Assembly: GCF_000740785.1 (NCBI RefSeq)
Contig: NZ_JFZB01000012.1
Location: 62,001-126,000, forward strand
Reading direction: 5' to 3'
DNA from: Paenirhodobacter enshiensis
Lineage (GTDB): Bacteria; Pseudomonadota; Alphaproteobacteria; Rhodobacterales; Rhodobacteraceae
DNA: 64,000 nt
Part shown: positions 27,556-36,730 of the stretch, one piece after another
Layout: every line of letters begins with the position of its first letter
Numbering within the stretch: the first letter of the stretch is position 1
Translations under genes and position numbers: made by a program
The notes under the pieces: generated by a model
Databases searched by the model: none
The model's input: the letters and a program-made list of their open reading frames with translations, nothing else
Told to the model about the DNA's origin: nothing

Positions 27556-27579
27556 ACCGGCCTGTCACAGACGGCCGGT
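27556..27579. terminator. hairpin between pobR and pcaF
   Basis: ACCGGCC and GGCCGGT form a perfect 7-base stem with a 10-base loop. It begins 9 bases after the pobR stop and touches the pcaF stop codon, so it may end both converging transcripts. Confidence 0.5.
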
Positions 27580-28778
27580 CACACCCGTTCGAGCGCGATG
27601 GCGATGCCCTGCCCGACGCCGATGCACATCGTGCTCAGCGACAGCCGGCCGCCGGTCTTCGCCAGCTCCAGCGCCGCCGTGCCGGTGATCCGCGCCCCCG
27701 ACATGCCAAGCGGATGGCCAAGCGCGATGGCGCCGCCGTTCGGGTTCACCCGCGCGTCGTCCTCGGCGATGCCCAGCTCGCGCAGCACCGCGATGCCCTG
27801 CGCGGCGAAGGCCTCGTTCAGCTCGATCACGTCGAACTGCGCCTGCGTCAGCCCCAGCCGCGCCATCAGCTTTTGCGCCACGGGCGCCGGGCCCATCCCC
27901 ATGATCCTGGGCGGCACGCCCGCGACGGCGCCACCCAGAACCCGCGCGATCGGGGTCAGCCCCTGCGCCTTCACCGCCGCCCCGGACGCCAGGATCAGCG
28001 CCGCCGCCCCGTCATTCACCCCCGAGGCATTGCCCGCCGTGACCGAGCCGCCCGCGAACAGCGGCCGCAGCTTGCCGAGGCTCTCCATCGTGGTCGCGCG
28101 GGGGTGCTCGTCGCGCGCGACGATCAGCGGATCGCCCTTGCGTGCGGGGGTGGTGACGGGGGTGATTTCCGCCGCCAGACGGCCGTTCGCCTGGGCGGCC
28201 GCCGCGCGCTCCTGCGAGCGCAGGGCGAAGGCATCCTGCGCCTCGCGGCTCACGCCGAACTCGTCGGCGACGTTCTGCCCGGTCTGCGGCATCGAATCGA
28301 CGCCATAGAGCCGTTCCATCTCCGGGTTGACGAAGCGCCAGCCGATGGTGGTGTCATAGACCGCATTCGTCCGGCTGTAGGCGCTTTCGGCCTTGGGCAT
28401 CACGAAGGGGGCGCGCGACATGCTTTCGACACCGCCCGCGACGATGATCTCGGCCTCGCCCGTGCGGATGGTGCGCGCCGCCGTCAGCACCGCATCCATC
28501 CCCGAGCCGCACAGCCGGTTGATCGTCGTGCCCGGCACCGCGACCGGCAGCCCGGCCAGCAGCGCCGCCATGCGCGCGACGTTGCGGTTGTCCTCGCCCG
28601 CCTGATTGGCGCAGCCGAAGATCACGTCATCGACCGCCTCCCAGTCGAGCGTTTCATGGCGCGCGATCAGCGCACGCAGCGGCACCGCGCCGAGATCGTC
28701 CGCCCGCACCGGGGCCAGCGCACCGCCGAACCGCCCGATGGGGGTGCGGATATAGTCGCAGATATAAACGTCGCGCAT
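27579..28778 (-). CDS. pcaF: 3-oxoadipyl-CoA thiolase
   Basis: A 399-residue thiolase giving succinyl-CoA and acetyl-CoA from 3-oxoadipyl-CoA, the last step of the beta-ketoadipate pathway. The acyl-accepting Cys90 lies in [27 protein letters not shown] and the second Cys in STMCIGVGQG complete the active site. RTPIGRFGGAL at the N-terminus is typical of PcaF/PaaJ. It starts one base after the pcaJ stop, so pcaI-pcaJ-pcaF form one operon running leftwards. Confidence 0.95.
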   Translation of the reverse strand: MRDVYICDYIRTPIGRFGGALAPVRADDLGAVPLRALIARHETLDWEAVDDVIFGCANQAGEDNRNVARMAALLAGLPVAVPGTTINRLCGSGMDAVLTAARTIRTGEAEIIVAGGVESMSRAPFVMPKAESAYSRTNAVYDTTIGWRFVNPEMERLYGVDSMPQTGQNVADEFGVSREAQDAFALRSQERAAAAQANGRLAAEITPVTTPARKGDPLIVARDEHPRATTMESLGKLRPLFAGGSVTAGNASGVNDGAAALILASGAAVKAQGLTPIARVLGGAVAGVPPRIMGMGPAPVAQKLMARLGLTQAQFDVIELNEAFAAQGIAVLRELGIAEDDARVNPNGGAIALGHPLGMSGARITGTAALELAKTGGRLSLSTMCIGVGQGIAIALERV

Positions 28779-28779
28779 C

Positions 28780-29448
28780 TTACACCTCCGGCACGATCAG
28801 GTCGCTCACCGGCCCGTCGAGGTGCAGCTTCGCCCCCGTCACGGCCTGCAATTCGTCAAAGCTCATCGACGGCAGCTTCTCGCGCAGCACGAGCCGGCCG
28901 CCCTCGATGTCGATCACCGCGAGCGAGGTATAGACCCGCGTCACGCAGCCGACGCCGGTCAGCGGCAGGGTGCAACGCTCGACCAGCTTCGGCGCGCCGG
29001 TCTTGGTCACATGATCGGTGATGACCGCGACGCGCTTCGCGCCGTGCACCAGATCCATCGCGCCGCCGACCGCCGGAACCCCCTTCGGCCCGGTCGACCA
29101 GTTCGCGAGATCGCCGGTCTCGGCAACCTCATAGGCGCCAAGGATCGCCACATCGAGATGCCCGCCGCGCACCATGGCGAAGCTGTCGGCATGGTGAAAG
29201 AACGCCGCCCCCGGCTTCAGCGTGATCGCCTTCTTGCCGGCATTGATGAGGTCCCAGTCCTCTTCCCCCGGCGCCGGCGCCTCGCCGAAGCCGAGAACGC
29301 CGTTCTCGGTATGGAACACCGCCTGACGGCCGGGGGGCTGGAACTTCGCCACCATCTCGGGGAAACCGATGCCGAGGTTGACATAGGCGCCATCGTGGAT
29401 GTCCTGCGCCGCGCGCCAGGCGATCTGTGCATTCGACAGCTTGGTCAT
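28780..29448 (-). CDS. pcaJ: 3-oxoadipate CoA-transferase, subunit B
   Basis: A 222-residue chain carrying the catalytic glutamate (Glu48 in HTENGVLGFG) that forms the glutamyl-CoA intermediate. With PcaI it transfers CoA from succinyl-CoA to 3-oxoadipate. The start overlaps the pcaI stop by ATGA. Acetoacetate:succinyl-CoA transferases are the closest alternative, but location between pcaI and pcaF decides the case. Confidence 0.94.
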   Translation of the reverse strand: MTKLSNAQIAWRAAQDIHDGAYVNLGIGFPEMVAKFQPPGRQAVFHTENGVLGFGEAPAPGEEDWDLINAGKKAITLKPGAAFFHHADSFAMVRGGHLDVAILGAYEVAETGDLANWSTGPKGVPAVGGAMDLVHGAKRVAVITDHVTKTGAPKLVERCTLPLTGVGCVTRVYTSLAVIDIEGGRLVLREKLPSMSFDELQAVTGAKLHLDGPVSDLIVPEV

Positions 29449-30179
29449 GCCGTCACCTCCGGGTAGTGCGCACCGGCACGGTTGAGGGCCTCTTCCTGCG
29501 CCGGATCCGCCACCTCGACGATGGTGTCGACGAAGATGCCGGGGGTGATGACGGCCTCGGGGTCGATGGTGCCCGGTTCGACCGCGCGGCTCACCTGAAC
29601 GACGGTGCGCGCCGCCGCCATCGCCATGATCGGGGCGAAATTGCGCGCCGCCATCCGGTAGGTGAGATTGCCGTAGAAGTCGCCGAGTTCCGCCTTCAGC
29701 AGCGCGAAATCGGCCTTCAGCCAGCGCTCCATCACGTAAGAGCGGCCCTCGAACACCTCGACGGGCTTGCCCTTCGCCAGATCGGTGCCGAAGGAGGTGG
29801 GCGTGAAGAACGCCGGGATGCCCGCCCCGCCGGCGCGGATACGCTCGGCCAGCGTGCCCTGCGGCACCAGTTCCAGCTCGATCTCGCCCGAGAGGTATTT
29901 CTCGGTGAACACCCGCGGATCGGCCGAGCGCGGGAACGAGCACACCATCTTGCGCACCATCCCCTGCTCGATCAGCGCGGCGATGCCGACGTGACCGTTG
30001 CCGGCGTTGTTGTTGATGACCGTCAGGTTCTTCGGGCTGCCGGTGGCCAGAAAGCGGCCGATCAGCGCGTGGATCAGCTCGATCGGGGCGCCCGATCCGC
30101 CGAAGCCTCCGATCATGACCGTGGCGCCGTCGGGAATATCCGCGACCGCGCCCTCCACCGAGGCGATGCGTTTGTCCAT
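29445..30179 (-). CDS. pcaI: 3-oxoadipate CoA-transferase, subunit A
   Basis: A 244-residue chain with the glycine-rich CoA-binding loop MIGGFGGSGAP and NNNAGNGHVGI. The start at 30179 has CGGAGGAG 3 bases upstream; an apparent extension to 30263 runs into the control region shared with pcaR and is rejected. It is the first gene of pcaIJF and divergent from pcaR, so PcaR is the likely regulator. Confidence 0.94.
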   Translation of the reverse strand: MDKRIASVEGAVADIPDGATVMIGGFGGSGAPIELIHALIGRFLATGSPKNLTVINNNAGNGHVGIAALIEQGMVRKMVCSFPRSADPRVFTEKYLSGEIELELVPQGTLAERIRAGGAGIPAFFTPTSFGTDLAKGKPVEVFEGRSYVMERWLKADFALLKAELGDFYGNLTYRMAARNFAPIMAMAAARTVVQVSRAVEPGTIDPEAVITPGIFVDTIVEVADPAQEEALNRAGAHYPEVTA

Positions 30180-30238
30180 GAACTCCTCCGTTGTTCCGGG
30201 CGACGCTAGGACCCGTCGGGCGACCGGGCCAGATGATT

Positions 30239-30297
30239 TGTGCGCATGTTGACTTTTGTTCATATCGCGGAAAATACTGTGCGCATGGTGAACAAAA
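30239..30297. promoter_or_regulatory. pcaI-pcaR control region: promoter, direct repeats and 9-base inverted repeat
   Basis: TGTGCGCATG occurs at 30239-30248 and again at 30278-30287, where it covers the pcaR start codon. TTTTGTTCA (30254-30262) and TGAACAAAA (30289-30297) are perfect 9-base inverted copies. TTGACT (30249-30254) and AATACT (30273-30278), 18 bases apart, form a candidate pcaR promoter whose start point would fall at the ATG itself. Self-repression by PcaR is the simplest reading. Confidence 0.5.
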
Positions 30298-31043
30298 CCG
30301 ATTTCATCGCCTCACTGGCCAAGGGGCTGAGCGTGATCGAGGCCTTCCGGGCCGAGCATCCGCGACTCGCCATCGCCGAGGTGGCCGAGCGGACCGGCCT
30401 TGACCGGGCGACGGCGCGGCGCTGCCTGCTGACGCTGCACGAGCTTGGCTATGCCGATTACGACGGCAAGTTCTTCACCCTGACGCCCCGGGTGCTGCGG
30501 CTGGGGATGGGCACGCTTGCGGCGCTGCCGCTTGCACAGCTGGTGCAGCCCTGGCTGGATCAGCTGTCGGAACAGATCGGACAGTCGACCTCGGTCGCGA
30601 TCCTCGACGAGACCGAGATCGTCTATCTCGCACGTGCGGCGCAGCGCCGGGTGATGTCGATCGGGCTGTTGCCGGGATCGCGGCTGCCGGCGCATTGCAC
30701 CTCGCTCGGCCGGGTGCTGCTGGCGGCGCTGCCCGAGGCCGAAGCCCGCGCCCGCGTCGAACGCGCGGACCTGAGCCCGCGCACCCCGTTCAGCCTGACC
30801 TCGCCCGACGAGATCATGCTCCGCATCGCCAAGGCGCGCACCGGCGGCCATGCGCTGATCGACCAGGAGGTCGAACTGGGCCTGCGCTCCATCGCCGTGC
30901 CGATCCTTGGCAGTTCCGGGCGGGTGGTGGCGGCGCTGAACACCGGCGTCGCGGCCGTGCAAAATGCCGCGACGGATCTGGAGGCACTGTATCTGCCGGC
31001 CCTTCTGAAGGTTCAGGACGGCTTGCGCCGGGTGCTGCACTGA
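30285..31043 (+). CDS. pcaR: IclR-family regulator of pcaIJF
   Basis: A 252-residue IclR-type protein. It begins with NKTDFIASLAKGLSVIEAF, has its winged helix at about 10-75 (AEVAERTGLDRATARRCLLTLHELGY) and an effector domain with HCTSLGRVLLAAL and GLRSIAVPILGSSG. PcaR of other bacteria responds to 3-oxoadipate. It is divergent from pcaI. The ATG at 30285 has no ribosome-binding site and coincides with the predicted transcription start, so the mRNA may be leaderless. GTG 30240 and ATG 30246 are in-frame alternatives that would read through the repeats. Confidence 0.86.
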   Translation: MVNKTDFIASLAKGLSVIEAFRAEHPRLAIAEVAERTGLDRATARRCLLTLHELGYADYDGKFFTLTPRVLRLGMGTLAALPLAQLVQPWLDQLSEQIGQSTSVAILDETEIVYLARAAQRRVMSIGLLPGSRLPAHCTSLGRVLLAALPEAEARARVERADLSPRTPFSLTSPDEIMLRIAKARTGGHALIDQEVELGLRSIAVPILGSSGRVVAALNTGVAAVQNAATDLEALYLPALLKVQDGLRRVLH

Positions 31044-31064
31044 GCGGCGCGTCAGCCGCGCCGC
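31044..31064. terminator. hairpin between pcaR and the MFS gene
   Basis: GCGGCGCG and CGCGCCGC form a perfect 8-base stem with a 5-base loop at the meeting point of two converging genes. It overlaps the end of the MFS gene. Confidence 0.45.
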
Positions 31065-32275
31065 AACAGCAAGATCGCCGCCAGAAGCGCCACCCCCACC
31101 GCCATCGCCGCCGCGGCCGGCGGCAAGATCGCGCCATAGCTGGTGCTGCCCTCGGCCAGGTAACCCGCCAGTGCCGGGGTCACGATCTGCGCCAGACTGT
31201 AGCCGATGGTCATCCGCGCCATCGCCCGCGCCGGATTGCCGGGCGCAAGCCGCCCCGCCAGCGACAGCGTGAGATTGACGATGCCGACGAAGGTGCCGCC
31301 ATAGCACAGCGCCGCGATCAGGCTGGCCGCGGCCGAGCCGGTCATCAGCAACCCGATCGACAGGATCTGTAACCCGAAGGCCAGCATCAGCGCGACGATA
31401 CTACCCCACAGCATCGCGATCCGGTCCCACACGAATGCCGAGGGGATCGCCGCCAGACCGACCGCAACCCAGACCAGCGTCGCGCTGCCACCGAAGACCG
31501 GAAGCTGTGCGGCGATGTCGACGATGAAGGTCGCCAGCACCACATACCCCACCCCGGCACAGCAATAGGCGCCGTTGAGCAGCCACAGCCACAGGCTGGT
31601 GCGCCCCGCCGGCGCGGCCCGGGCGGCCCCGGCGGGGCGTCGCGGCTCTGGCATCCAGCGCCAGGCCGGCACGATCAGGAACAGGCTGAGCACGCCGAAC
31701 AGCTTCCACTGCGCGTCCCAGCCCAGCCAGTCCTGCGTCAGCCGCACACCGAGCCCCGTCGCCACGATGCCAATCCCCATCCCGGCGAAATGCAGCCCCA
31801 GAACGGGGGGCCGGCGGGTCTCGATCAGCCAGTTCAGGATCAGCCCCGAAGCAAGCAGAAGCCCAGCCGTGCTCGACATGCCCGACAGAAAACGCAGCAC
31901 GCCCCACAGCGTCACGTCGCGCGTCAGCCCCATGCCAAGCGTGGTCAGGCACGCCAGCACCAGCGCCGCGCGATAAAGCCGCGCCTTCACGTGCAACTCG
32001 TGCACCCAGGAAGCGATCAGCGTGCCGCACAGATAGCCGCAGTAATTCCACGTCGCCAGAAGCCCGCCGTCGAGCACGCTCAGCCCCGCCTGGCTGCGCA
32101 TCGCCGGCAACAACGGCGTATAGGCGAAGCGCGCCATCCCCACCGTCGCGATCAGCGCGCAGATCCCGGCCAGAATGACCTTCGGATAGGGCATTGCGGC
32201 GGTCCCTGCGGCAGCGGGCGCAGAGGTGGCGGGCAGTGCCTGCCCCCGATGCGGCTGAAATTCCTCCCGGGTCAT
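31052..32275 (-). CDS. YbfB/YjiJ-family MFS transporter
   Basis: A 407-residue transporter with about twelve hydrophobic segments and the YbfB/YjiJ pattern GMARFAYTPLLPAMRSQAGLS near residue 47 (split here by a family turn). A cytoplasmic loop between helices 6 and 7 is rich in Arg, Pro and Ala. The substrate is unknown; relatives are annotated as general drug or metabolite exporters. It is divergent from an AraC regulator, an arrangement like NimR/NimT in Escherichia coli, so it is probably induced by its substrate. GGGAGG stands before the ATG. Confidence 0.8.
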   Translation of the reverse strand: MTREEFQPHRGQALPATSAPAAAGTAAMPYPKVILAGICALIATVGMARFAYTPLLPAMRSQAGLSVLDGGLLATWNYCGYLCGTLIASWVHELHVKARLYRAALVLACLTTLGMGLTRDVTLWGVLRFLSGMSSTAGLLLASGLILNWLIETRRPPVLGLHFAGMGIGIVATGLGVRLTQDWLGWDAQWKLFGVLSLFLIVPAWRWMPEPRRPAGAARAAPAGRTSLWLWLLNGAYCCAGVGYVVLATFIVDIAAQLPVFGGSATLVWVAVGLAAIPSAFVWDRIAMLWGSIVALMLAFGLQILSIGLLMTGSAAASLIAALCYGGTFVGIVNLTLSLAGRLAPGNPARAMARMTIGYSLAQIVTPALAGYLAEGSTSYGAILPPAAAAMAVGVALLAAILLLRRG

Positions 32276-32423
32276 GAGCTGTGCCTCCCTGCACTCCTCC
32301 GCCTCCGGAGTCGATTATGGGAGGCAGAAGATCGTCAGTCTTGCGACACTTTGCCAATTGATGTCGAATATCGGTCATCGGCCGAAATCTCTGCCCGAAA
32401 GCCCCTGCCCGAAAGAGCTGCCC

Positions 32424-33239
32424 ATGGATCGCCACAGCTGGACCGAGATCGCCGTGCCCGGCATCGAGACACTCGAAACCAGCGTGCAGCTGCGCGCACA
32501 GAACATGGCCCGGGGCGAGCTGTTCGCGCTGCACGATCACCCCTGGCATCAGCTTGTCCACGCCAGCGCCGGGACGCTGACGATCCGGCTGGAAGAGGCC
32601 TGGCACGTGGTGGCGCCCGGTCAGGCCGCCTGGCTGCCGCGCGGGATCCGCCACGCGACCGGAGCCCTGAGCGATGCCGCGTTCCGCTCGCTCTACATTG
32701 CGGAAAACGCGATCGAGATGCCGGGGACGGTGCAGATCCTGCGGGTCTCGGGCCTGCTGCGCGAGCTGATCGGGGCACTGGAACAGCTGCCTGCCCCGGG
32801 CAGCGATGACCCGGGGCAGGCGCGCTACCGGCTGGCGCTGCAAGGCTGCATCGTGGCGCATCTGCCCCGGCTGCCGCCGCAGGACGCGGCGCTGCGCTGG
32901 CCCGACCATCCGGCGTTGCGCGCACTGTGCCGCGCGCTTTACGACCGGCCCGACGACAGACGCACCGCCCGTGACCTCGCCCGGGCCCATGGCATGTCCG
33001 AGCGCACCCTCGCGCGCCGGTTCCGCGACGATCTGGACATGCCGTTCGGCGCGTGGCGTCAGCGGATGCAGCTGTTTCGCGCCTATGAATGGCTCGGCCA
33101 GGGACGGCCGGTCACCGCCATCGCGCTGGACCTCGGCTATGCCACGCCTTCGGCGTTCATTCACATGTTCCGCTCCGCGACGGGGCTGTCGCCGTCGCAA
33201 TGGCTGCGCCTCAGGGCAGCAGACGCCCGTCTGGCATGA
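32424..33239 (+). CDS. AraC-family regulator of the divergent MFS gene
   Basis: A 271-residue protein with an N-terminal cupin (HDHPWHQLVHASAGTLTIR) and a C-terminal AraC domain (ARDLARAHGMSERTLARRFRDD and LGYATPSAFIHMFRS). The layout fits NimR/YdeC-type regulators of efflux genes. The ATG at 32424 follows a weak AAAGAG site, and an upstream open frame is not coding. The 3' end overlaps the end of the next, oppositely directed gene by 29 bases. It probably controls the YbfB-type transporter 148 bases away. Confidence 0.85.
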   Translation: MDRHSWTEIAVPGIETLETSVQLRAQNMARGELFALHDHPWHQLVHASAGTLTIRLEEAWHVVAPGQAAWLPRGIRHATGALSDAAFRSLYIAENAIEMPGTVQILRVSGLLRELIGALEQLPAPGSDDPGQARYRLALQGCIVAHLPRLPPQDAALRWPDHPALRALCRALYDRPDDRRTARDLARAHGMSERTLARRFRDDLDMPFGAWRQRMQLFRAYEWLGQGRPVTAIALDLGYATPSAFIHMFRSATGLSPSQWLRLRAADARLA

Positions 33240-34848
33240 GGCGCACCGGGAAATCGTCGCCGGGCGGCACGGTCTGACGCTCGATCAGGCGATGCACCCG
33301 AAGCGCCTCGGCCCCACCTCGGTTGAGCGCCACCAGCGCATCGAAATTCCGCCCGTCAGAGCGGGTCCGGCGCTCGTTGTGGCGCAGATAGTCGCTCCAG
33401 GTCGGAACATGGTAGCTCTCGAACCAGCGCTGCGGCCGTTCGGCATCGCGCATCAGCGCCCAGTTGTGTGCCCCGTCGCGCAACCGGATCTTGCGCCGCT
33501 CGCGCATCAGCGCGAGAAATGCCGGCACATCGGCCTCGGCGATATCGTATTCGACGAGGATCATGAACGGCCCCGAGCGATAGCGGATATCGAGCGCGAG
33601 CTTCGGCACAACGAACCCTCCCACAGGGGCCAGGTCGACCTCCTCGAAATCGGATTGCCGCATCCACAGGCCCAGAACCGCCCCCACCAGCAAAAGCGCC
33701 GCCGCAGCGCACAGCGATCCGCCCTCGCCGATGCGATCGGCCAGATAGCCCCACAGCCACGCCCCCGCCGCCATTCCGCCATAAGCCGTGGTCTGGAACA
33801 GCGACAGCGCCCGTCCGACAACCCATCGCGGTGTCGACAGCTGCACCGCTACGGTGAACAGCGACAGCGCGATCACCCAGAACGGCCCCATCGCCAGCAG
33901 CGCCACGCAGCTGAGCAGCAGCGACGACGACAGCGCCAGCACCACCATCCCCGCCGCGAAGCCCAGAAACGAGATCCGCACGATGGTCTCGTTGCGGCAG
34001 CGCGCATAAAGCGGGCGGTTCAGCAGAACGCCACCGATCGCGCCGAAGCCGAAAGCGCCCAGAAGCAACCCGTAGGTCATCGCCGTGCCCTGCAACTGGT
34101 CGCGCGCGATCAGCGGCAGCAGGCCAAGCACGCTGACCGCGGCGAAGCCGAAGATCCCGCCGCGCAGGATCACCCGCACCAGCGCCGGCGACAGCAGCGC
34201 GTAACGCAGCCCCGCCGCCAGCGCCGCACCGAGCGTCTCGCGCGGCAGATCGGATTTCGGCACCTCCGGATGCCAGCGCAGCAACACCGCGATCAGCGGC
34301 AGACAGCTGAGCGCATTCAGCGCGAAGGCCGCCGCCGCCCCGACCCAGGCGACGATGGCGCCACCGATGGCCGGGCCGATGCCACGCATCAGATTGTAGC
34401 TCATGCTGTTCAGGCTGACCGCCGAAGGCAGGTCCTCGCGCGGCAGTATATCGCCCATCGAGGCCTGCCACGACGGCAGGAAGATCACCCCTCCGCCGGC
34501 GATCAGAAAGGTGAACCCGAGCAGAAGCCAGGGCGTCACCAGCCCCATGAAGGCCAGCACCGCCAGCACCGCCGAGGCCGCGACGACGAAGGATTGCGAC
34601 CATATCAGGACGGTCCGGCGTTCGAAATTGTCGGCCAGCGCCCCCGCGACGAGGGCGAGCAGCATGAACGGCAGCGTATTGGCCGACTGCACCAGCGAGA
34701 CCATGCTGGGCGAATTGGTCAGGCTTGCCATCATCCAGCCCGCCGCGGTGACCTGAACCAGCGCGCCGAGATTGGTGAAAAGCGTCGCGCTCCACAACGC
34801 GCGAAAGTCCGGATTGCGGAACGGGGCGAGGAAAGAGGGCTGTGTCAC
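33211..34848 (-). CDS. MFS_3 (EntS-like) transporter with C-terminal soluble domain
   Basis: About 545 residues. Twelve membrane segments open with FRNPDFRALWSATLFTNLG, and a soluble domain of about 140 residues follows (YRSGPFMILVEYDIAEADVPAFLALM, then NWALMRDAERPQRWFESY split around it). That domain resembles the antibiotic-biosynthesis monooxygenase/ABM-like tail of PF05977 exporters. Such proteins export siderophores or other small molecules. No ATG suits the start; GTG at 34848 fits the family N-terminus, and GTG at 34956 is an alternative. Neither has a good ribosome-binding site. It is next to hcp but separated from it by a strong hairpin. Confidence 0.78.
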   Translation of the reverse strand: MTQPSFLAPFRNPDFRALWSATLFTNLGALVQVTAAGWMMASLTNSPSMVSLVQSANTLPFMLLALVAGALADNFERRTVLIWSQSFVVAASAVLAVLAFMGLVTPWLLLGFTFLIAGGGVIFLPSWQASMGDILPREDLPSAVSLNSMSYNLMRGIGPAIGGAIVAWVGAAAAFALNALSCLPLIAVLLRWHPEVPKSDLPRETLGAALAAGLRYALLSPALVRVILRGGIFGFAAVSVLGLLPLIARDQLQGTAMTYGLLLGAFGFGAIGGVLLNRPLYARCRNETIVRISFLGFAAGMVVLALSSSLLLSCVALLAMGPFWVIALSLFTVAVQLSTPRWVVGRALSLFQTTAYGGMAAGAWLWGYLADRIGEGGSLCAAAALLLVGAVLGLWMRQSDFEEVDLAPVGGFVVPKLALDIRYRSGPFMILVEYDIAEADVPAFLALMRERRKIRLRDGAHNWALMRDAERPQRWFESYHVPTWSDYLRHNERRTRSDGRNFDALVALNRGGAEALRVHRLIERQTVPPGDDFPVRLMPDGRLLP

Positions 34849-34968
34849 GGGGACCGCTGCAAGGTGGGAAAGGCGCGTAACCTGCGCGCCAGATTGCACG
34901 GATCCCTCGCGTCGGGGAAGCCACAAAGCGGCCGGGCGCAACGATTTCCGCCACACCGGCGGCCGAAA

Positions 34969-34998
34969 CCCGCCCCACGCCGCGACGGGTGGGGCGGG
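34969..34998 (-). terminator. hairpin downstream of hcp
   Basis: CCCGCCCCAC and GTGGGGCGGG form a perfect 10-base stem with a 10-base loop, 19 bases after the hcp stop. It likely ends the hcp transcript. Confidence 0.55.
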
Positions 34999-35017
34999 CT
35001 GAGCGAACGGCCGGGGC

Positions 35018-36658
35018 TCAGGCGACCGCGAGCATCTGCGCGAGGTCTTGCTGTGCGTCGCCCGTCGGGCGGATGTCGAACTTATCGACCAGCACCGCCA
35101 GCACTTCGGGCGTCAGGAACTGCGGCAGCGTCGGGCCGAGGTAGATCTTCTTCAGACCGAGGTGCAGCATGGTCAGCAAGACCGCGGTCGCCTTCTGCTC
35201 GAACCAGCTGATCGCGTAATGCAGCGGCAGATCGTTGACCCCGCAGCCAAGTGCGCCCGCCACCGCGACCGCGACCTGAATGGCCGAGAAGGCATCGTTG
35301 CACTGCCCCACGTCGAGAACCCGCGGCACGCCCTTGATGTCGCCCAGATCCTCGCGGTTGAAGCGGTACTTGCCGCAACCGAGCGTCAGGATCAGGCTGT
35401 CCTTCGGCGTGGCGACCGCCAGATCGTGGAAGTAGTTGCGCCCCATCCGCGCGCCGTCGCACCCGCCGATCAGGAACAGGTTCTTGACATCGCCCTCGCG
35501 GATCATGCCCAGAAGCGTATCGGCCACGCCCATAACGGTGTTGCGCGCGAAGCCCGTCGGGATACGCTTTTCCTCGGCGTCCTCGGCGAAGCCGGGCTGC
35601 GCCAGCGCCGCGGCGATCACCGGCGAGAAGTCGTGGTTCTCGATATGCACCAGACCCTTCCAGCCCACCGGGCCGGAGGTGAAGATGCGATCCGCGTAGC
35701 CCTTCAGCTCGGGGTTGATGAGGCAGTTCGAGGTGACGACGATCGCCCCCGGAAAGGCTGCGAATTCCTGCATCTGGTCTTGCCAGGCGCCGCCATAATT
35801 GCCAACGAGGTGCGGATAGGCCTTGAACCCGGGATAGGCATTCGCCGGCAGCAACTCACCATGCGTATAGACGTTGATCCCCTTGCCCGCGGTCTGCTGC
35901 AAGATCGCCTCGAGATCGCCCATGTCGTGGCCCGAGACCAGGATCGCCTTGCCCGCGACCGGGCTGATGCGGGTCATGGTGACTTCGGGATGGCCGAAAC
36001 GGCCGGTGTTGGCGGCGTCGAGCAGCTCCATCACCCGGAAGTTCAGCGCGCCGATGGCGAGGGATTCGGTCAGCAGCGCGTCGACCCCGGTCGGGTCGGT
36101 AGCGAGGAAGGCCGCGATGCGGTGGAATTCGGCGCTGATCGAGGCCTCTTCCTTGCCCAGCACGCGGGCGTGCTCGGAATAGGCGGCGGTGCCCTTCAGA
36201 CCGTAGAGAACCAGATTGCGCAGGCCGACCACGGTCGGACCGTCGCGGTCCATGAAGCGGTGGATGCCGGCGAAGGGCGCGGCCGCGGCGATGTCGTCCG
36301 CGGTGCGGCCCGGCGTCCAGGTCGCCGCCTCGGGCAGATCCGACAGATCGGCGCCCGCCGCCTCGGCCAGCGCGCGCGCCTTGTCGCGGATGTCGAGCGC
36401 CTGCCCGATCAGCGTCACGAACCGCGTCGGATCGAAGTTCACGTTGGTCAGCGTGGTGAACCAGGCATGAGGCACGAAGGCGTCGACGGCCGCATCGCGC
36501 GCACCCACCCGCGCCGCGCGGTCGGCATAGACCGACACGCCCTGCATCACGCGCAGCAGCACGTCCTGCATCTCGGCAACCTCGGCGGTCTTGCCGCAGG
36601 TGCCGATTTTCACGGCACAGCCACCCTTTTTCGACTGTTCACATTGCACGCAATACAT
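35018..36658 (-). CDS. hcp: hybrid cluster protein (hydroxylamine/nitric oxide reductase)
   Basis: A 546-residue iron-sulfur protein. The N-terminal cluster ligands are Cys3, Cys6, Cys14 and Cys21 (C-x2-C-x7-C-x6-C). Downstream cysteines and glutamates of the hybrid Fe-S-O cluster are visible in TSNCLINPEL, IGGCDGA, LGCGKYRF and DVGQCNDA. It detoxifies NO or hydroxylamine, or acts in protein S-nitrosylation, under low oxygen. It is divergent from an NsrR-like gene; the region between has an FNR-type box and a palindrome that fits NsrR, so NO and low oxygen probably induce it. No hcr reductase gene is adjacent. Confidence 0.96.
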   Translation of the reverse strand: MYCVQCEQSKKGGCAVKIGTCGKTAEVAEMQDVLLRVMQGVSVYADRAARVGARDAAVDAFVPHAWFTTLTNVNFDPTRFVTLIGQALDIRDKARALAEAAGADLSDLPEAATWTPGRTADDIAAAAPFAGIHRFMDRDGPTVVGLRNLVLYGLKGTAAYSEHARVLGKEEASISAEFHRIAAFLATDPTGVDALLTESLAIGALNFRVMELLDAANTGRFGHPEVTMTRISPVAGKAILVSGHDMGDLEAILQQTAGKGINVYTHGELLPANAYPGFKAYPHLVGNYGGAWQDQMQEFAAFPGAIVVTSNCLINPELKGYADRIFTSGPVGWKGLVHIENHDFSPVIAAALAQPGFAEDAEEKRIPTGFARNTVMGVADTLLGMIREGDVKNLFLIGGCDGARMGRNYFHDLAVATPKDSLILTLGCGKYRFNREDLGDIKGVPRVLDVGQCNDAFSAIQVAVAVAGALGCGVNDLPLHYAISWFEQKATAVLLTMLHLGLKKIYLGPTLPQFLTPEVLAVLVDKFDIRPTGDAQQDLAQMLAVA

Positions 36659-36670
36659 GGCTTCGCTCCA

Positions 36671-36693
36671 AAGTGGATATTTGAAGTCTACTT
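36671..36693. promoter_or_regulatory. NsrR/Rrf2-type operator upstream of hcp
   Basis: AAGTGGATATT and GAAGTCTACTT flank a single T, the 11-1-11 layout of the E. coli NsrR site. The outer seven bases match as an inverted repeat at 6 of 7 positions. It starts 13 bases before the hcp start codon, so binding would block hcp transcription or translation initiation. Confidence 0.55.
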
Positions 36694-36716
36694 ATCTTGC
36701 ACGCCGGGGCGATTCC

Positions 36717-36730
36717 TTGACGTATATCAA
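36717..36730. promoter_or_regulatory. FNR/DNR-type box between hcp and nsrR
   Basis: TTGACGTATATCAA differs at one position from the TTGAT-N4-ATCAA consensus of FNR/FnrL/DNR proteins. It lies 59 bases upstream of hcp and 38 upstream of the Rrf2 gene. Confidence 0.65.
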
